Positions 6,085-12,025 of a DNA stretch of 12,051 bases are shown piece after piece (positions within the stretch are counted from its first letter, which is position 1; the number at the start of each line of letters is the position of its first letter). Source of the stretch: Prevotellaceae bacterium (lineage in GTDB: Bacteria; Bacteroidota; Bacteroidia; Bacteroidales; UBA932); NCBI GenBank assembly GCA_031267155.1, contig JAIRZR010000311.1, forward strand, positions 1 through 12,051. Direction: 5' to 3'. Position numbers and translations under genes: made by a program. The notes beneath the pieces are model-generated. The model saw only the letters and a program-made list of their open reading frames with translations, ran no database searches and was not told the DNA's origin.

Positions 6085-6092
6085 CAAAGATA
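6085..6092 (-). promoter_or_regulatory. Possible -7 box for the SRAP gene
   Basis: The minus strand reads TATCTTTG, 155 nt upstream of the SRAP ATG; no -33 TTTG is seen. It is the only TAnnTTTG found between the SRAP gene and its upstream neighbour. Confidence 0.5.
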
Positions 6093-6200
6093 GCAATAAT
6101 TTCACTTATTCCGGGATTAAGTTTTATATCAACCTGCTGTTTTTTTTCCTACCTTTACAATCTGATTTTAAAAATATGGAAGAAAGAAAATTTTGCATGG

Positions 6201-6809
6201 ATGAATAACAGATATAAAATAATTACAGTTATTCTGCTGGCTGCGGTATTTGTTTCGTCGCTGGCGGCTTTATTTATTTTTCCCTATAAGCTACTTTCTG
6301 CTGTATTGTCAGTTATATCCGCACTGGGTCTTTTTGTATATTACATTTTTAGCGGTAATAATCAGGCATCCCATGAAGCCGGGAGAAAAAAATATTCGCA
6401 CATCTTAATAGCTGACGAACTGGACAGGTTTTTTCAAAAAAACAAACCTTTTTTGAATGTAAACTATAAAATTTCAGACCTCGAAAAGCAGTTGAAAGTA
6501 AGTCGCCATGCCATTTCTTCATATACCAGACAGAAATTCAGGAGAAACTTCAATCAATTTTTAAACCTGTGGCGAATTGCAGAACTTCAAAGACTTCAGT
6601 CACTGCCTGAAAACAGGAATATAAGCATTAATGTACTTTGTCTGCGAGCCGGATTCGGCAATGCGCAACAATACCACCAGGCTGAAAAAGAACGCAAGGC
6701 AATAAACAGGAGAAAAAATAAGCATAAACCTATTGTCATTAAAATAGACAATCAGACAGTTAATGATTTGGACATTAAGAAGAAACCGGAAATACATATG
6801 AGAACATGA
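6201..6809 (+). CDS. Membrane-anchored AraC-like DNA-binding protein
   Basis: A 202-aa protein with two hydrophobic helices at the N-terminus (about residues 7-27 and 30-50), a short linker, then an AraC-type helix-turn-helix region. ISDLEKQLKVSRHAISSYTR (91-110) forms the first helix-turn-helix, FNQFLNLWRIAELQRL the connecting helix, and ISINVLCLRAGFGNAQQYHQ (141-160) the second, with the diagnostic AGFG. The usual R/FKK continuation is replaced by AEKERKAINRRKNK. A basic tail of about 35 residues follows. Bacteroidota often fuse AraC domains to larger membrane sensors; here no periplasmic sensor, tetratricopeptide or histidine-kinase domain remains, so the protein is either a minimal membrane regulator or a truncated one. 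Function as a regulator is inferred. It stands alone on the plus strand; an ATG 4 nt upstream opens only a three-codon frame. Confidence 0.75.
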   Translation: MNNRYKIITVILLAAVFVSSLAALFIFPYKLLSAVLSVISALGLFVYYIFSGNNQASHEAGRKKYSHILIADELDRFFQKNKPFLNVNYKISDLEKQLKVSRHAISSYTRQKFRRNFNQFLNLWRIAELQRLQSLPENRNISINVLCLRAGFGNAQQYHQAEKERKAINRRKNKHKPIVIKIDNQTVNDLDIKKKPEIHMRT

Positions 6810-6854
6810 AAAGGAAAAGCCTTTCCATTTGCTAAGATTGCGTATCAGTATGTT

Positions 6855-7208
6855 TTATTTTGAATTTGTGTAGTATTCATAATCTTCTGCCGAAAGGTGC
6901 TGTTTCATCCATTCACCCATCCCGATGTCCTGACGTTCATTTACGTATCTTGTAAACGGGAACATCCTTTTACACGCTTCAAAACCTTTTAACTTCATGT
7001 CTTTTTTAATGTTTGCCGGTAACCCCTCCAACCATTCGTTAAAATATAATTTCATTGTTTCACGGTTTACAGAACCCGAAAGTTGATGATATCTGCAGGC
7101 CACATTTCCGATGCGGAAATGTCTTTTATGAAAATCTTTTTCACCTTCGGGACAAATTTTTAAAAATTCATCCTGTTTTTTTTGTATTTCCGGGTTTGGA
7201 TGTTCCAT
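6855..7208 (-). CDS. Hypothetical protein, 117 aa
   Basis: I do not recognise a family. It is a soluble, strongly charged protein without signal peptide or membrane segment. Three cysteines (19, 38, 84) are spread too far for a visible metal motif. Segments HFRIGNVACRYHQLSG (30-45) and FEACKRMFPFTRYVNERQD (80-98) look the most structured. Its ATG is 57 nt downstream of a TATCTTTG box on the minus strand, and it faces away from the plus-strand pair at 7561-8512 with an octamer-repeat element between the two promoters. It converges with the AraC-like gene, 45 nt between stops. No function can be proposed. Confidence 0.65.
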   Translation of the reverse strand: MEHPNPEIQKKQDEFLKICPEGEKDFHKRHFRIGNVACRYHQLSGSVNRETMKLYFNEWLEGLPANIKKDMKLKGFEACKRMFPFTRYVNERQDIGMGEWMKQHLSAEDYEYYTNSK

Positions 7209-7265
7209 TTATATCAGAGTGGTTATTACTGTTTTTTTTTCGTCTGCGATATAAAAAATTTGTTT

Positions 7266-7273
7266 CAAAGATA
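7266..7273 (-). promoter_or_regulatory. Bacteroidota -7 box for the 117-aa gene
   Basis: The minus strand reads TATCTTTG, 57 nt upstream of the ATG at 7208. No TTTG at the -33 position is visible. The rest of the 352-base gap up to 7560 holds repeat R2 and the divergent promoter at 7513-7543. Confidence 0.6.
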
Positions 7274-7317
7274 TTGAATTATTTTGAATTGGCCTGTTTT
7301 TATAAAGAATATTTCCG

Positions 7318-7496
7318 ATCAAAAACTTAAAAAAGACTACGAGGCCATAAGGCTACAAGGCTACTAAGGCTACAAGGCTACGAGGCCATAAGACTACGAG
7401 GCCACTAAGACTACGAGGCCATAAGACTGCAGGGTGATAAGACTGCAGGGAACTATGGTATTTTGATTTTTGAAGGATGTAAATATATATTGATAT
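7318..7496 (+). repeat. Octamer-array element R2 (about 14 units)
   Basis: The left flank ATCAAAAACTTAAAAAA (7318-7334) abuts about 14 units at 7335-7450, mostly 8 bp (GACTACGA, GGCCATAA, GGCTACAA) with some 9-bp units ending in CTAA. The last units degenerate to GACTGCA / GGGTGATAA, present twice. The right flank runs from GGTATTTT (7457) to ATTGATAT (7496) and leads straight into the promoter of the next gene. It is the largest array in the window. Confidence 0.9.
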
Positions 7497-7512
7497 TTTG
7501 ATATAAATATAT

Positions 7513-7543
7513 TTTGATATATGAGTGTTATTTCTTATCTTTG
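7513..7543 (+). promoter_or_regulatory. Consensus Bacteroidota promoter of the 7561-8512 pair
   Basis: TTTG (7513-7516), 19 nt, TATCTTTG (7536-7543) is a perfect TTTG-N19-TAnnTTTG promoter. The ATG at 7561 follows after 17 nt, so the leader is only about 10 nt. Three TTGATAT motifs just upstream (7490-7519), one overlapping the -33 box, could bind a regulator. Confidence 0.85.
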
Positions 7544-7560
7544 TTGAAAATTTGAATGTT

Positions 7561-7893
7561 ATGAAAACAGAAACAACAACAGAAAAATGCCTTACAAAGG
7601 GAGATTTTGAGAACAGGTTTATTGAAGATTTGGGGGATTGTGTAATGAAAAAGGCGGTCTTGAAAAAGACAGTAATGACTTTAACTTATCCTGATATGCC
7701 TGACAGTGTATTTCATGATTATACTGTCGTTATCGAAGTTACATTGACTGCAGATATATTCCGGAACAAAGCAATGTTGAATATTGATTGTATTGACTTT
7801 GAAAACAGGTGTTTATCCGGGCATGTTAAGGAAGATCATATTGCTAATGTGCTATTGGAGAAAAATTTTCAGGCGCTTATAAAGGATGTGTAA
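7561..7893 (+). CDS. Hypothetical protein, 110 aa
   Basis: The ATG at 7561 is chosen because it lies just after the consensus promoter; the longer reading frame to 7525 would begin upstream of the -7 box. I do not recognise a family. The protein has a helical start (LTKGDFENRFIEDLGDCVMKKAVLKK), a strand-rich centre (VIEVTLTADIFRNKAMLNIDCID) and a helical end (EDHIANVLLEKNFQALIKDV), like a small globular alpha/beta domain. No signal peptide or membrane helix is present. It is the first gene of a two-gene unit; the TAA stop is directly followed by an octamer repeat that reaches to the start codon of the next gene. Confidence 0.75.
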   Translation: MKTETTTEKCLTKGDFENRFIEDLGDCVMKKAVLKKTVMTLTYPDMPDSVFHDYTVVIEVTLTADIFRNKAMLNIDCIDFENRCLSGHVKEDHIANVLLEKNFQALIKDV

Positions 7894-7925
7894 GACTACA
7901 AGGCTACAAAACTACAAGGCTATGA
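7894..7925 (+). repeat. Octamer array R3 between two genes (4 units)
   Basis: The units GACTACAA, GGCTACAAA, ACTACAA, GGCTATGA run from the base after the TAA of the upstream gene to the ATG of the downstream gene; the ATG lies inside the last unit. It has no 17-nt left flank or 40-nt right flank, unlike the other arrays. Confidence 0.8.
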
Positions 7926-8512
7926 ATTTACATTTACGCTTTATTTGGCCGCTTGAGGAATATCAGCTATTTTTAAAAATATTTGGCATGATGATGACCG
8001 GCCGGCAACATGACCGATTAAAGCATCAGCTTGTTGCCGATTTTATTTCCTTCTGTAAAAAAATGATGGAAGGTTCCGGTGTAGTTTCCGACAGACCGGG
8101 AGAGGAGATTTTTATTGATTTTGAGTGTACCACAAGCGAATATGAAGCTGCTGTCTTTGTGTTTAAGCATGGTGCACAATTTTATTCTAAACTGTCTGAT
8201 AACAGTAATGAAAATACTGACAATGCCATACTGTCCGCCCTGATTGCAAAAAGACTGGGCAACTCAATTATTTTACCTGATATAGAAGTACTTGAGGAAA
8301 CGGAAAATGGCATTTTTCTTAAAGATTTGGATAAAGGCAATATTTCCATTACTAACAGTGCGGAACTTGTTTGCCGGATATTTGCACACAATAAACGCAT
8401 TTTTTATGAAGACACGGAAAATCAATGGACGGAACTTGTTCATGATAAAGGAGTTTTTCTGCGTTTCGCTCCTGTTGATGATATTTCATCATTAAAGGTG
8501 CAAAGCTACTAA
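7922..8512 (+). CDS. Hypothetical protein, 196 aa
   Basis: I do not recognise a family. The ATG at 7922 (MNLHLRFIWPLEEYQ) is preferred; an alternative ATG at 7886, overlapping the upstream stop, would add 12 residues encoded by the repeat (MCKTTRLQNYKA). The protein appears cytosolic, with a helical N-terminal third (LVADFISFCKKMMEG), an acidic centre and strand-rich parts (GNSIILPDIEVLEETENGIF). It belongs to the same transcription unit as the 110-aa gene, and the two may act together. Its last codons, AGC TAC TAA, are themselves an octamer-repeat unit followed by the GGTATTTT flank, so repeat DNA may have replaced the original C-terminus. Confidence 0.72.
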   Translation: MNLHLRFIWPLEEYQLFLKIFGMMMTGRQHDRLKHQLVADFISFCKKMMEGSGVVSDRPGEEIFIDFECTTSEYEAAVFVFKHGAQFYSKLSDNSNENTDNAILSALIAKRLGNSIILPDIEVLEETENGIFLKDLDKGNISITNSAELVCRIFAHNKRIFYEDTENQWTELVHDKGVFLRFAPVDDISSLKVQSY

Positions 8513-8519
8513 GGTATTT

Positions 8520-8632
8520 TTTTGACATCAAAAACTAAACGGCAAGCAGTCGATCCGGGGCGGAACCGGCTATCTGTTGACATCAAAATTAATTAGCCGG
8601 CAGCCGTTCGAAGCCTTGTTTTGACATCAAAA
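8520..8632. repeat. Three TTGACATCAAAA direct repeats
   Basis: The 12-mer occurs at 8522-8533, 8577-8588 and 8621-8632. Copies 1 and 3 extend to TTTTGACATCAAAA, a 14-bp dyad with a CA centre. Copy 2 is flanked by inverted CCGGCTA (8566-8572) and TAGCCGG (8594-8600). Copy 3 merges with the left flank of element R5. The DNA between copies is GC-richer than its surroundings and contains no visible gene. Confidence 0.8.
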
Positions 8633-8754
8633 ATTTAAAAAAGACTACAAGGCCATAAGACTACAAGGCCATAAGGCTACGGGGCTATAAGACTACGGGG
8701 CTATAAGGCACTCAGGGATTTTGATTTTTGAATGATATAAATATATATTGATAT
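8626..8754 (+). repeat. Octamer-array element R5 (9 units)
   Basis: The left flank ATCAAAAATTTAAAAAA (8626-8642) is followed by nine units in perfect 8-bp register at 8643-8714: GACTACAA and GGCCATAA alternating twice, GGCTACGG, GGCTATAA, GACTACGG, GGCTATAA, GGCACTCA. The right flank GGGATTTTGATTTTTGAATG to ATTGATAT ends near 8754. It lies between convergent genes. Confidence 0.9.
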
Positions 8755-8768
8755 AGATATATCATGTT

Positions 8769-9077
8769 TTAGAAACTGATATTTACTTCTGTAGTCTTGC
8801 CATGGGCGACGTTGATTACTTTCTTCTGTTCTTTTGTTTTGGTTTCGGCGTGTATGATCAGGGGGCCGGAATGGTCGATGTGAAACACCAACGCTTTTGT
8901 TTCCTGGCAATCGTAGGTTTCTTTTGCCAGGCGTTTGCCGGTTGTGTTGTAAATGCTTATTTCTGCTACACATTCGCCGGATACAGTCAGTACGATTTCT
9001 GCCGGGAAGGTTTGTTTTTCATCGGAACATGAGACGATGAAAAAAAGGAATGCGGTAAATACAAATAGTTTATTCAT
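8769..9077 (-). CDS. Small lipoprotein, 102 aa
   Basis: The N-terminus MNKLFVFTAFLFFIVSC is a lipoprotein signal peptide with lipobox IVSC and the lipidated cysteine at residue 17. The mature part of about 85 residues begins SDEKQTFPAEIVLTVSG. It alternates strand-like segments (AEISIYNTTGKRLAKE, ALVFHIDHSGPLIIHAE), suggesting a compact beta-sandwich on the periplasmic face of the inner or outer membrane. No enzymatic motif is seen. The gene starts 11 nt after the stop of the YdjM-like locus, so it is probably the last gene of the 12025-8769 operon. It might anchor or sense for the membrane proteins encoded upstream; that is inference from position. Confidence 0.82.
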   Translation of the reverse strand: MNKLFVFTAFLFFIVSCSDEKQTFPAEIVLTVSGECVAEISIYNTTGKRLAKETYDCQETKALVFHIDHSGPLIIHAETKTKEQKKVINVAHGKTTEVNISF

Positions 9078-9088
9078 AATGTTATATT

Positions 9089-9991
9089 TTAAAAAATGGA
9101 TTGTTTTGTGTCTGTGTCTGCCAGGTGATTGTCTTCTATTTCGCGGTAAAGTTCCCTTGTTTCCGGCAGGGATGGGTCTACTATTTTATAGACCGTTAAG
9201 TAGCCGGAAAACTGGAGAGAACGTTCAGAGAGTGACTTGCGCAGTTCGTCGATTTTTACCTGTGTACGTAAAGACGGCTCGAAGGCGGGTTTGTCGACTT
9301 TTTTCTGTCGCAAGCCGATCAGTTCGTTTTGTAATTTGTTGCGTTCATAGTTTGAGAGGGTTTTGGAAGTTAATGCATTTTCTACTTCCCGGATTCTTTC
9401 CATGTGTTTATTGTATTCTCTCAGTTTGTGGTAGTGGGTTCTCTGTTCTTCCTGCTGGGCGGCTTCCAGTTCGAGCAATTGAATGTGCTTTGATATGGTT
9501 GTGTCCGCCATCGCATTGATCAGGAAGTTGTATTTGTTTTTTATCTGTACGAAATTTGTATTGTATTTTACCGCTTTGTCGATGTATTCTATGTTGTAGT
9601 TTGACTGTATCAGTCCTGTACATAAATTGTTTGTCATTAACTGTTGCAGGCTGTCGAGCGTTATTCCGTAGAACTGGATGTAATTGTACTGTTTGGGGAT
9701 ATTACTGGGGCGCGGTTTCGTATAGTTGACTTTCAGTTGATGATCATCCGCATTCAGGACAAACAGATTTCCCCTGTCAAACAGGGATATTTCGTTTTGC
9801 TGGCTTTCAATAACCAGGGCAGTGCCTTCGTGCGTAACGTTATTGTCGATATAGGAATAGTCGCACAGGGTGTATTTGTCGGTGTTGTTGTTTTCCCGGT
9901 GGACGTGTTTTATGGTGCCGAAGCTTCTGTGCCGTCCAGAATCCATTGTGAAATAACGGCTGCATGGTGAATGACAGCAAACCGCATACAC
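9089..9991 (-). CDS. C-terminal half of YdjM-like protein (frameshifted)
   Basis: This frame continues the membrane-hydrolase gene after a one-base shift. The true coding match begins near SFGTIKHVHREN (about codon 23); the first 22 codons (MYAVCCHSPC...) are the wrong frame of the upstream half. After that come a strand-rich section of about 100 residues (YTLCDYSYIDNNVTHEGTA, FVLNADDHQLKVNY) and a long charged helical stretch (about 155-245, EAAQQEEQRTHYHKLREYNK) likely to form a coiled coil. No enzyme motif was recognised in this half. It has no credible promoter or initiation site of its own. Expression would need the shift to be bypassed, or the assembly to contain one extra base. The lipoprotein gene follows after 11 nt. 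Confidence 0.65.
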   Translation of the reverse strand: MYAVCCHSPCSRYFTMDSGRHRSFGTIKHVHRENNNTDKYTLCDYSYIDNNVTHEGTALVIESQQNEISLFDRGNLFVLNADDHQLKVNYTKPRPSNIPKQYNYIQFYGITLDSLQQLMTNNLCTGLIQSNYNIEYIDKAVKYNTNFVQIKNKYNFLINAMADTTISKHIQLLELEAAQQEEQRTHYHKLREYNKHMERIREVENALTSKTLSNYERNKLQNELIGLRQKKVDKPAFEPSLRTQVKIDELRKSLSERSLQFSGYLTVYKIVDPSLPETRELYREIEDNHLADTDTKQSIF

Positions 9992-10454
9992 CTGTTATTA
10001 TGAGTTCGGATTTCATGTCTCCCGTATTAAAGCGATATTCCGGATTTCCGGGGATCACGCAGGCGTTCCGGATGAATGGATAAAGAAACGGAACTCCGGA
10101 AACGGTAAACATGTCGAGTATGATATGCGAAAGCGTTGAAAATTCAACGATCATGTAATAATCGGCGTTTTGTATGATATTGAAATAATAGAGCGCTTTC
10201 AGTATGAGGAATATAAAGAACAGGAATAATATGCTGTGTGTAACTGTACGGTGTCCGAATTTGCGGTTGATCAGTTTTGCGACCGGCCAGACCAGTTTGC
10301 CGACCGTGCTTTTCGTTGTGTCGATATCCGGCAGTAATGAAAAAATCACGCAAAGCGATGTATAAGCATACGACTGGAAGATGTTTATGTCGAAGATGCT
10401 GCATAAAACACCGGTGAATGTTATACCTGCTGCTATGTGGGCCGGGGCTTTCAT
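9840..10454 (-). CDS. YdjM-like membrane metal-dependent hydrolase, N-terminal half
   Basis: The N-terminal part matches the YdjM-like (DUF457) family of inner-membrane metal-dependent hydrolases. Metal ligands are visible in order: H6 in MKAPAHIAAG, the LPDID motif (D43 and D45), HRTVTHS (H68 and H73), and HIILDMFTVSGVP (H110, D114). Four or five hydrophobic segments alternate with these motifs. In E. coli YdjM is LexA-regulated; the substrate of the family is unknown. The reading stays in family register until about GFWTAQ (residue 176), after which the tail (KLRHHKTRPPGKQQ onward) is out of frame. The continuation is found in the +1 frame at 9089-9991. Start to final stop spans 1366 bases, one more than a multiple of three, as expected for one inserted base. 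It probably shares a transcript with the recombinase-ATPase gene 47 bp upstream. Confidence 0.8.
   Translation of the reverse strand: MKAPAHIAAGITFTGVLCSIFDINIFQSYAYTSLCVIFSLLPDIDTTKSTVGKLVWPVAKLINRKFGHRTVTHSILFLFFIFLILKALYYFNIIQNADYYMIVEFSTLSHIILDMFTVSGVPFLYPFIRNACVIPGNPEYRFNTGDMKSELIITGVCGLLSFTMQPLFHNGFWTAQKLRHHKTRPPGKQQHRQIHPVRLFLYRQ
9917..9935 (-). other. Frameshift site joining the two YdjM-like halves
   Basis: Upstream of this stretch the family sequence is in the 10454 frame (FHNGFWTAQ); downstream it is in the frame of 9991 (SFGTIKHVHRE). The switch needs one base to be skipped in or near GCACAGAAGC. No slippery heptamer or obvious stimulator is seen, so mutation or a sequencing error is more likely than programmed shifting. 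Confidence 0.75.
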
Positions 10455-10501
10455 GGGCTGTTAATTAAAGACTTTAAATCTTTAAAACTTTAAGAGGTTA
10501 G

Positions 10502-12025
10502 TTAAAGGTATCTTCTTTTGGTTCTTGAGAAGATGGAGCGTGATAATAATAAGAGAATCATGGACATTCCACCGATCACGCGTAAACCGGGGTTGTCAAA
10601 TTCGCTTGTCATGTAACGGAATACGGCTAAAGAGGCAATGAAAAATATCACTACAAATGAAAAATCAAGGTCGTGGAGCGGGCCTCTGTGGGTGACGGAT
10701 CTTATAACTTCGGTAATGAGAACCGGTTCGCGGCGGTAGCGTTCAACCATTTCTACGATGGCCCGCGGGTTGCCGGCTGTCTGTTCAAAAATATGATTCC
10801 TGTACAGTTCGTAATCTTCAATATCAAGATCATATGAGAGTTTGTGAATCAGTTCGAATGTGTGTTTTCGGCTCAGGTTTCCGATTTTTATTTTCTCGAA
10901 ATTCCAGAGGAACGAAGCTTTGTTTACCGGGATTTCTTTTGCGGCTGTGATTATAACAAAATGGTCTTTCAACGATTCGATGACGCGCATGGAAGAATTT
11001 GTTATGTTGTCTATGCTGCGAATTTTTAAGATGTATTCTTTTGCGGTTGCTACTTTTTTTATCTCATCGCAGAGCGTTGCAACCGTTTGCCGGCTCAGTT
11101 TTGCTTCCGCCTTATCCAGGTCGAAATCTCCAAATAAAACACCCTGTACGGCTTCCATGTTGTTTTTATACAAATACAGAAGCATATATACGAGCGACTT
11201 TTTGATGGAACCGGTATCGTCGAATATTAATATTTTCTTTTCCGTCTGAACCGCATCGAGCAAGGTTTTTTTGCCGGTTCCGGTGGGGCCGATCAGGCAG
11301 ACGTTTGTGCCTTTGTTAATGTGGCCGGATATTTCGATCAGATCGGGATCACGGCCGATGATGCTTGCCGTTCCGGTGGGTGGAATGTATATAACCGGAA
11401 GTTTACGGGCAAAAAAGCGACTGAACCAGTTCTGCCGGTCTCCCTGTGTGTTTGCCGCTTTCTGTATGGATTTTCGCAGGCGCTCTGTCGGGATGTGTGT
11501 GTAAATTCTTGTAGTATTCAGGTTCTCGTGTCCCAGCAGGTCTGCCACTTCGTTTAACGGCGTATCTTCGCCGATTAAAGAGGTTGCGAAAGTGTGTCTT
11601 AATGCATGAGGGTGTAAGTTGTCTATGTTGAGTTTATGTTTTTTCCTGTTCAGATATTTATTGACTGCAAATCTTGAGATGTGTTGGCCGTTTCTGGTTT
11701 TCGCCGGCGAAGCAAACAGCCAGCTGTCCGGTTTCACATCGCGCATAGATTTGATATATTCGGAAAGTGATGTAAACAGACGGTTTGATAAGGGGATTTG
11801 CCTGTATTTCGTTTTGTTTCTTTTTTTCAGTGAAAATACGGTAAGTGTGCGTTTACGAAAATCAAAGTCCGATAATTTGATGTTGATAACTTCCGATACA
11901 CGCAATCCCCCATCGAGCATTAAAAGCAGCAGTACTTTTTGCCTGATGTTTTTTTCCGATACCTTGAGCAGCATATTTGCCTGACCGGTATTGAGAAAGT
12001 GAATGTCTCTATCGTCTATAAACAT
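10502..12025 (-). CDS. Tyrosine recombinase fused to P-loop ATPase and membrane anchor
   Basis: A 507-aa protein with three parts. Residues about 15-190 are a complete tyrosine-recombinase catalytic domain: R42 in GGLRVSEV, a lysine in KKRNKTKYRQIP (67-78), HALRH (H140, R143), LLGHENLNTTRIYTH (H166) and nucleophile Y175. The usual N-terminal core-binding (SAM-like) domain is missing; only about 15 residues precede the catalytic fold. Residues about 220-440 are a P-loop NTPase: Walker A GPTGTGKKT (246-254, with Lys where Ser/Thr normally follows GK), strand KILIFDD, Walker B-like KIRSIDN (D339, Asn in place of Glu), sensor-like FVIITAAKE, and a helical lid. The order resembles AAA_22/TniB-like or STAND ATPases. 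Residues about 455-471 and 480-498 are two membrane helices, with the ends facing the cytosol. Such a fusion is unusual; ATP-controlled, membrane-tethered recombination or DNA binding is a hypothesis. It is the first visible gene of the minus-strand operon with the YdjM-like gene. Confidence 0.88.
   Translation of the reverse strand: MFIDDRDIHFLNTGQANMLLKVSEKNIRQKVLLLLMLDGGLRVSEVINIKLSDFDFRKRTLTVFSLKKRNKTKYRQIPLSNRLFTSLSEYIKSMRDVKPDSWLFASPAKTRNGQHISRFAVNKYLNRKKHKLNIDNLHPHALRHTFATSLIGEDTPLNEVADLLGHENLNTTRIYTHIPTERLRKSIQKAANTQGDRQNWFSRFFARKLPVIYIPPTGTASIIGRDPDLIEISGHINKGTNVCLIGPTGTGKKTLLDAVQTEKKILIFDDTGSIKKSLVYMLLYLYKNNMEAVQGVLFGDFDLDKAEAKLSRQTVATLCDEIKKVATAKEYILKIRSIDNITNSSMRVIESLKDHFVIITAAKEIPVNKASFLWNFEKIKIGNLSRKHTFELIHKLSYDLDIEDYELYRNHIFEQTAGNPRAIVEMVERYRREPVLITEVIRSVTHRGPLHDLDFSFVVIFFIASLAVFRYMTSEFDNPGLRVIGGMSMILLLLSRSIFSRTKRRYL

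Noticed and set aside
6150..6157. TACCTTTA as promoter of the AraC-like gene
   Set aside because: It misses the final G of TAnnTTTG and has no -33 TTTG, so support is too weak.
6806..6830. GGAAA/TTTCC hairpin after the AraC-like gene as terminator
   Set aside because: The stem is only about 5 bp with no T-tract.
5955..8714. CRISPR arrays
   Set aside because: The units are 8 bp and directly abutting, without unique spacers; no cas-like gene is present.
8953..9519. 188-codon plus-strand frame
   Set aside because: It is antisense to the lipoprotein gene and the YdjM-like C-terminal half, with cysteine- and leucine-rich composition typical of a shadow frame.
9917..9935. Programmed +1 frameshifting
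   Set aside because: No slippery sequence, rare-codon pause or downstream structure is evident; mutation or sequence error is simpler.
10464..10492. CTTTAAA repeats between the YdjM-like and recombinase genes
   Set aside because: Short, AT-only near-repeats; no terminator, promoter or match to the octamer family is clear.
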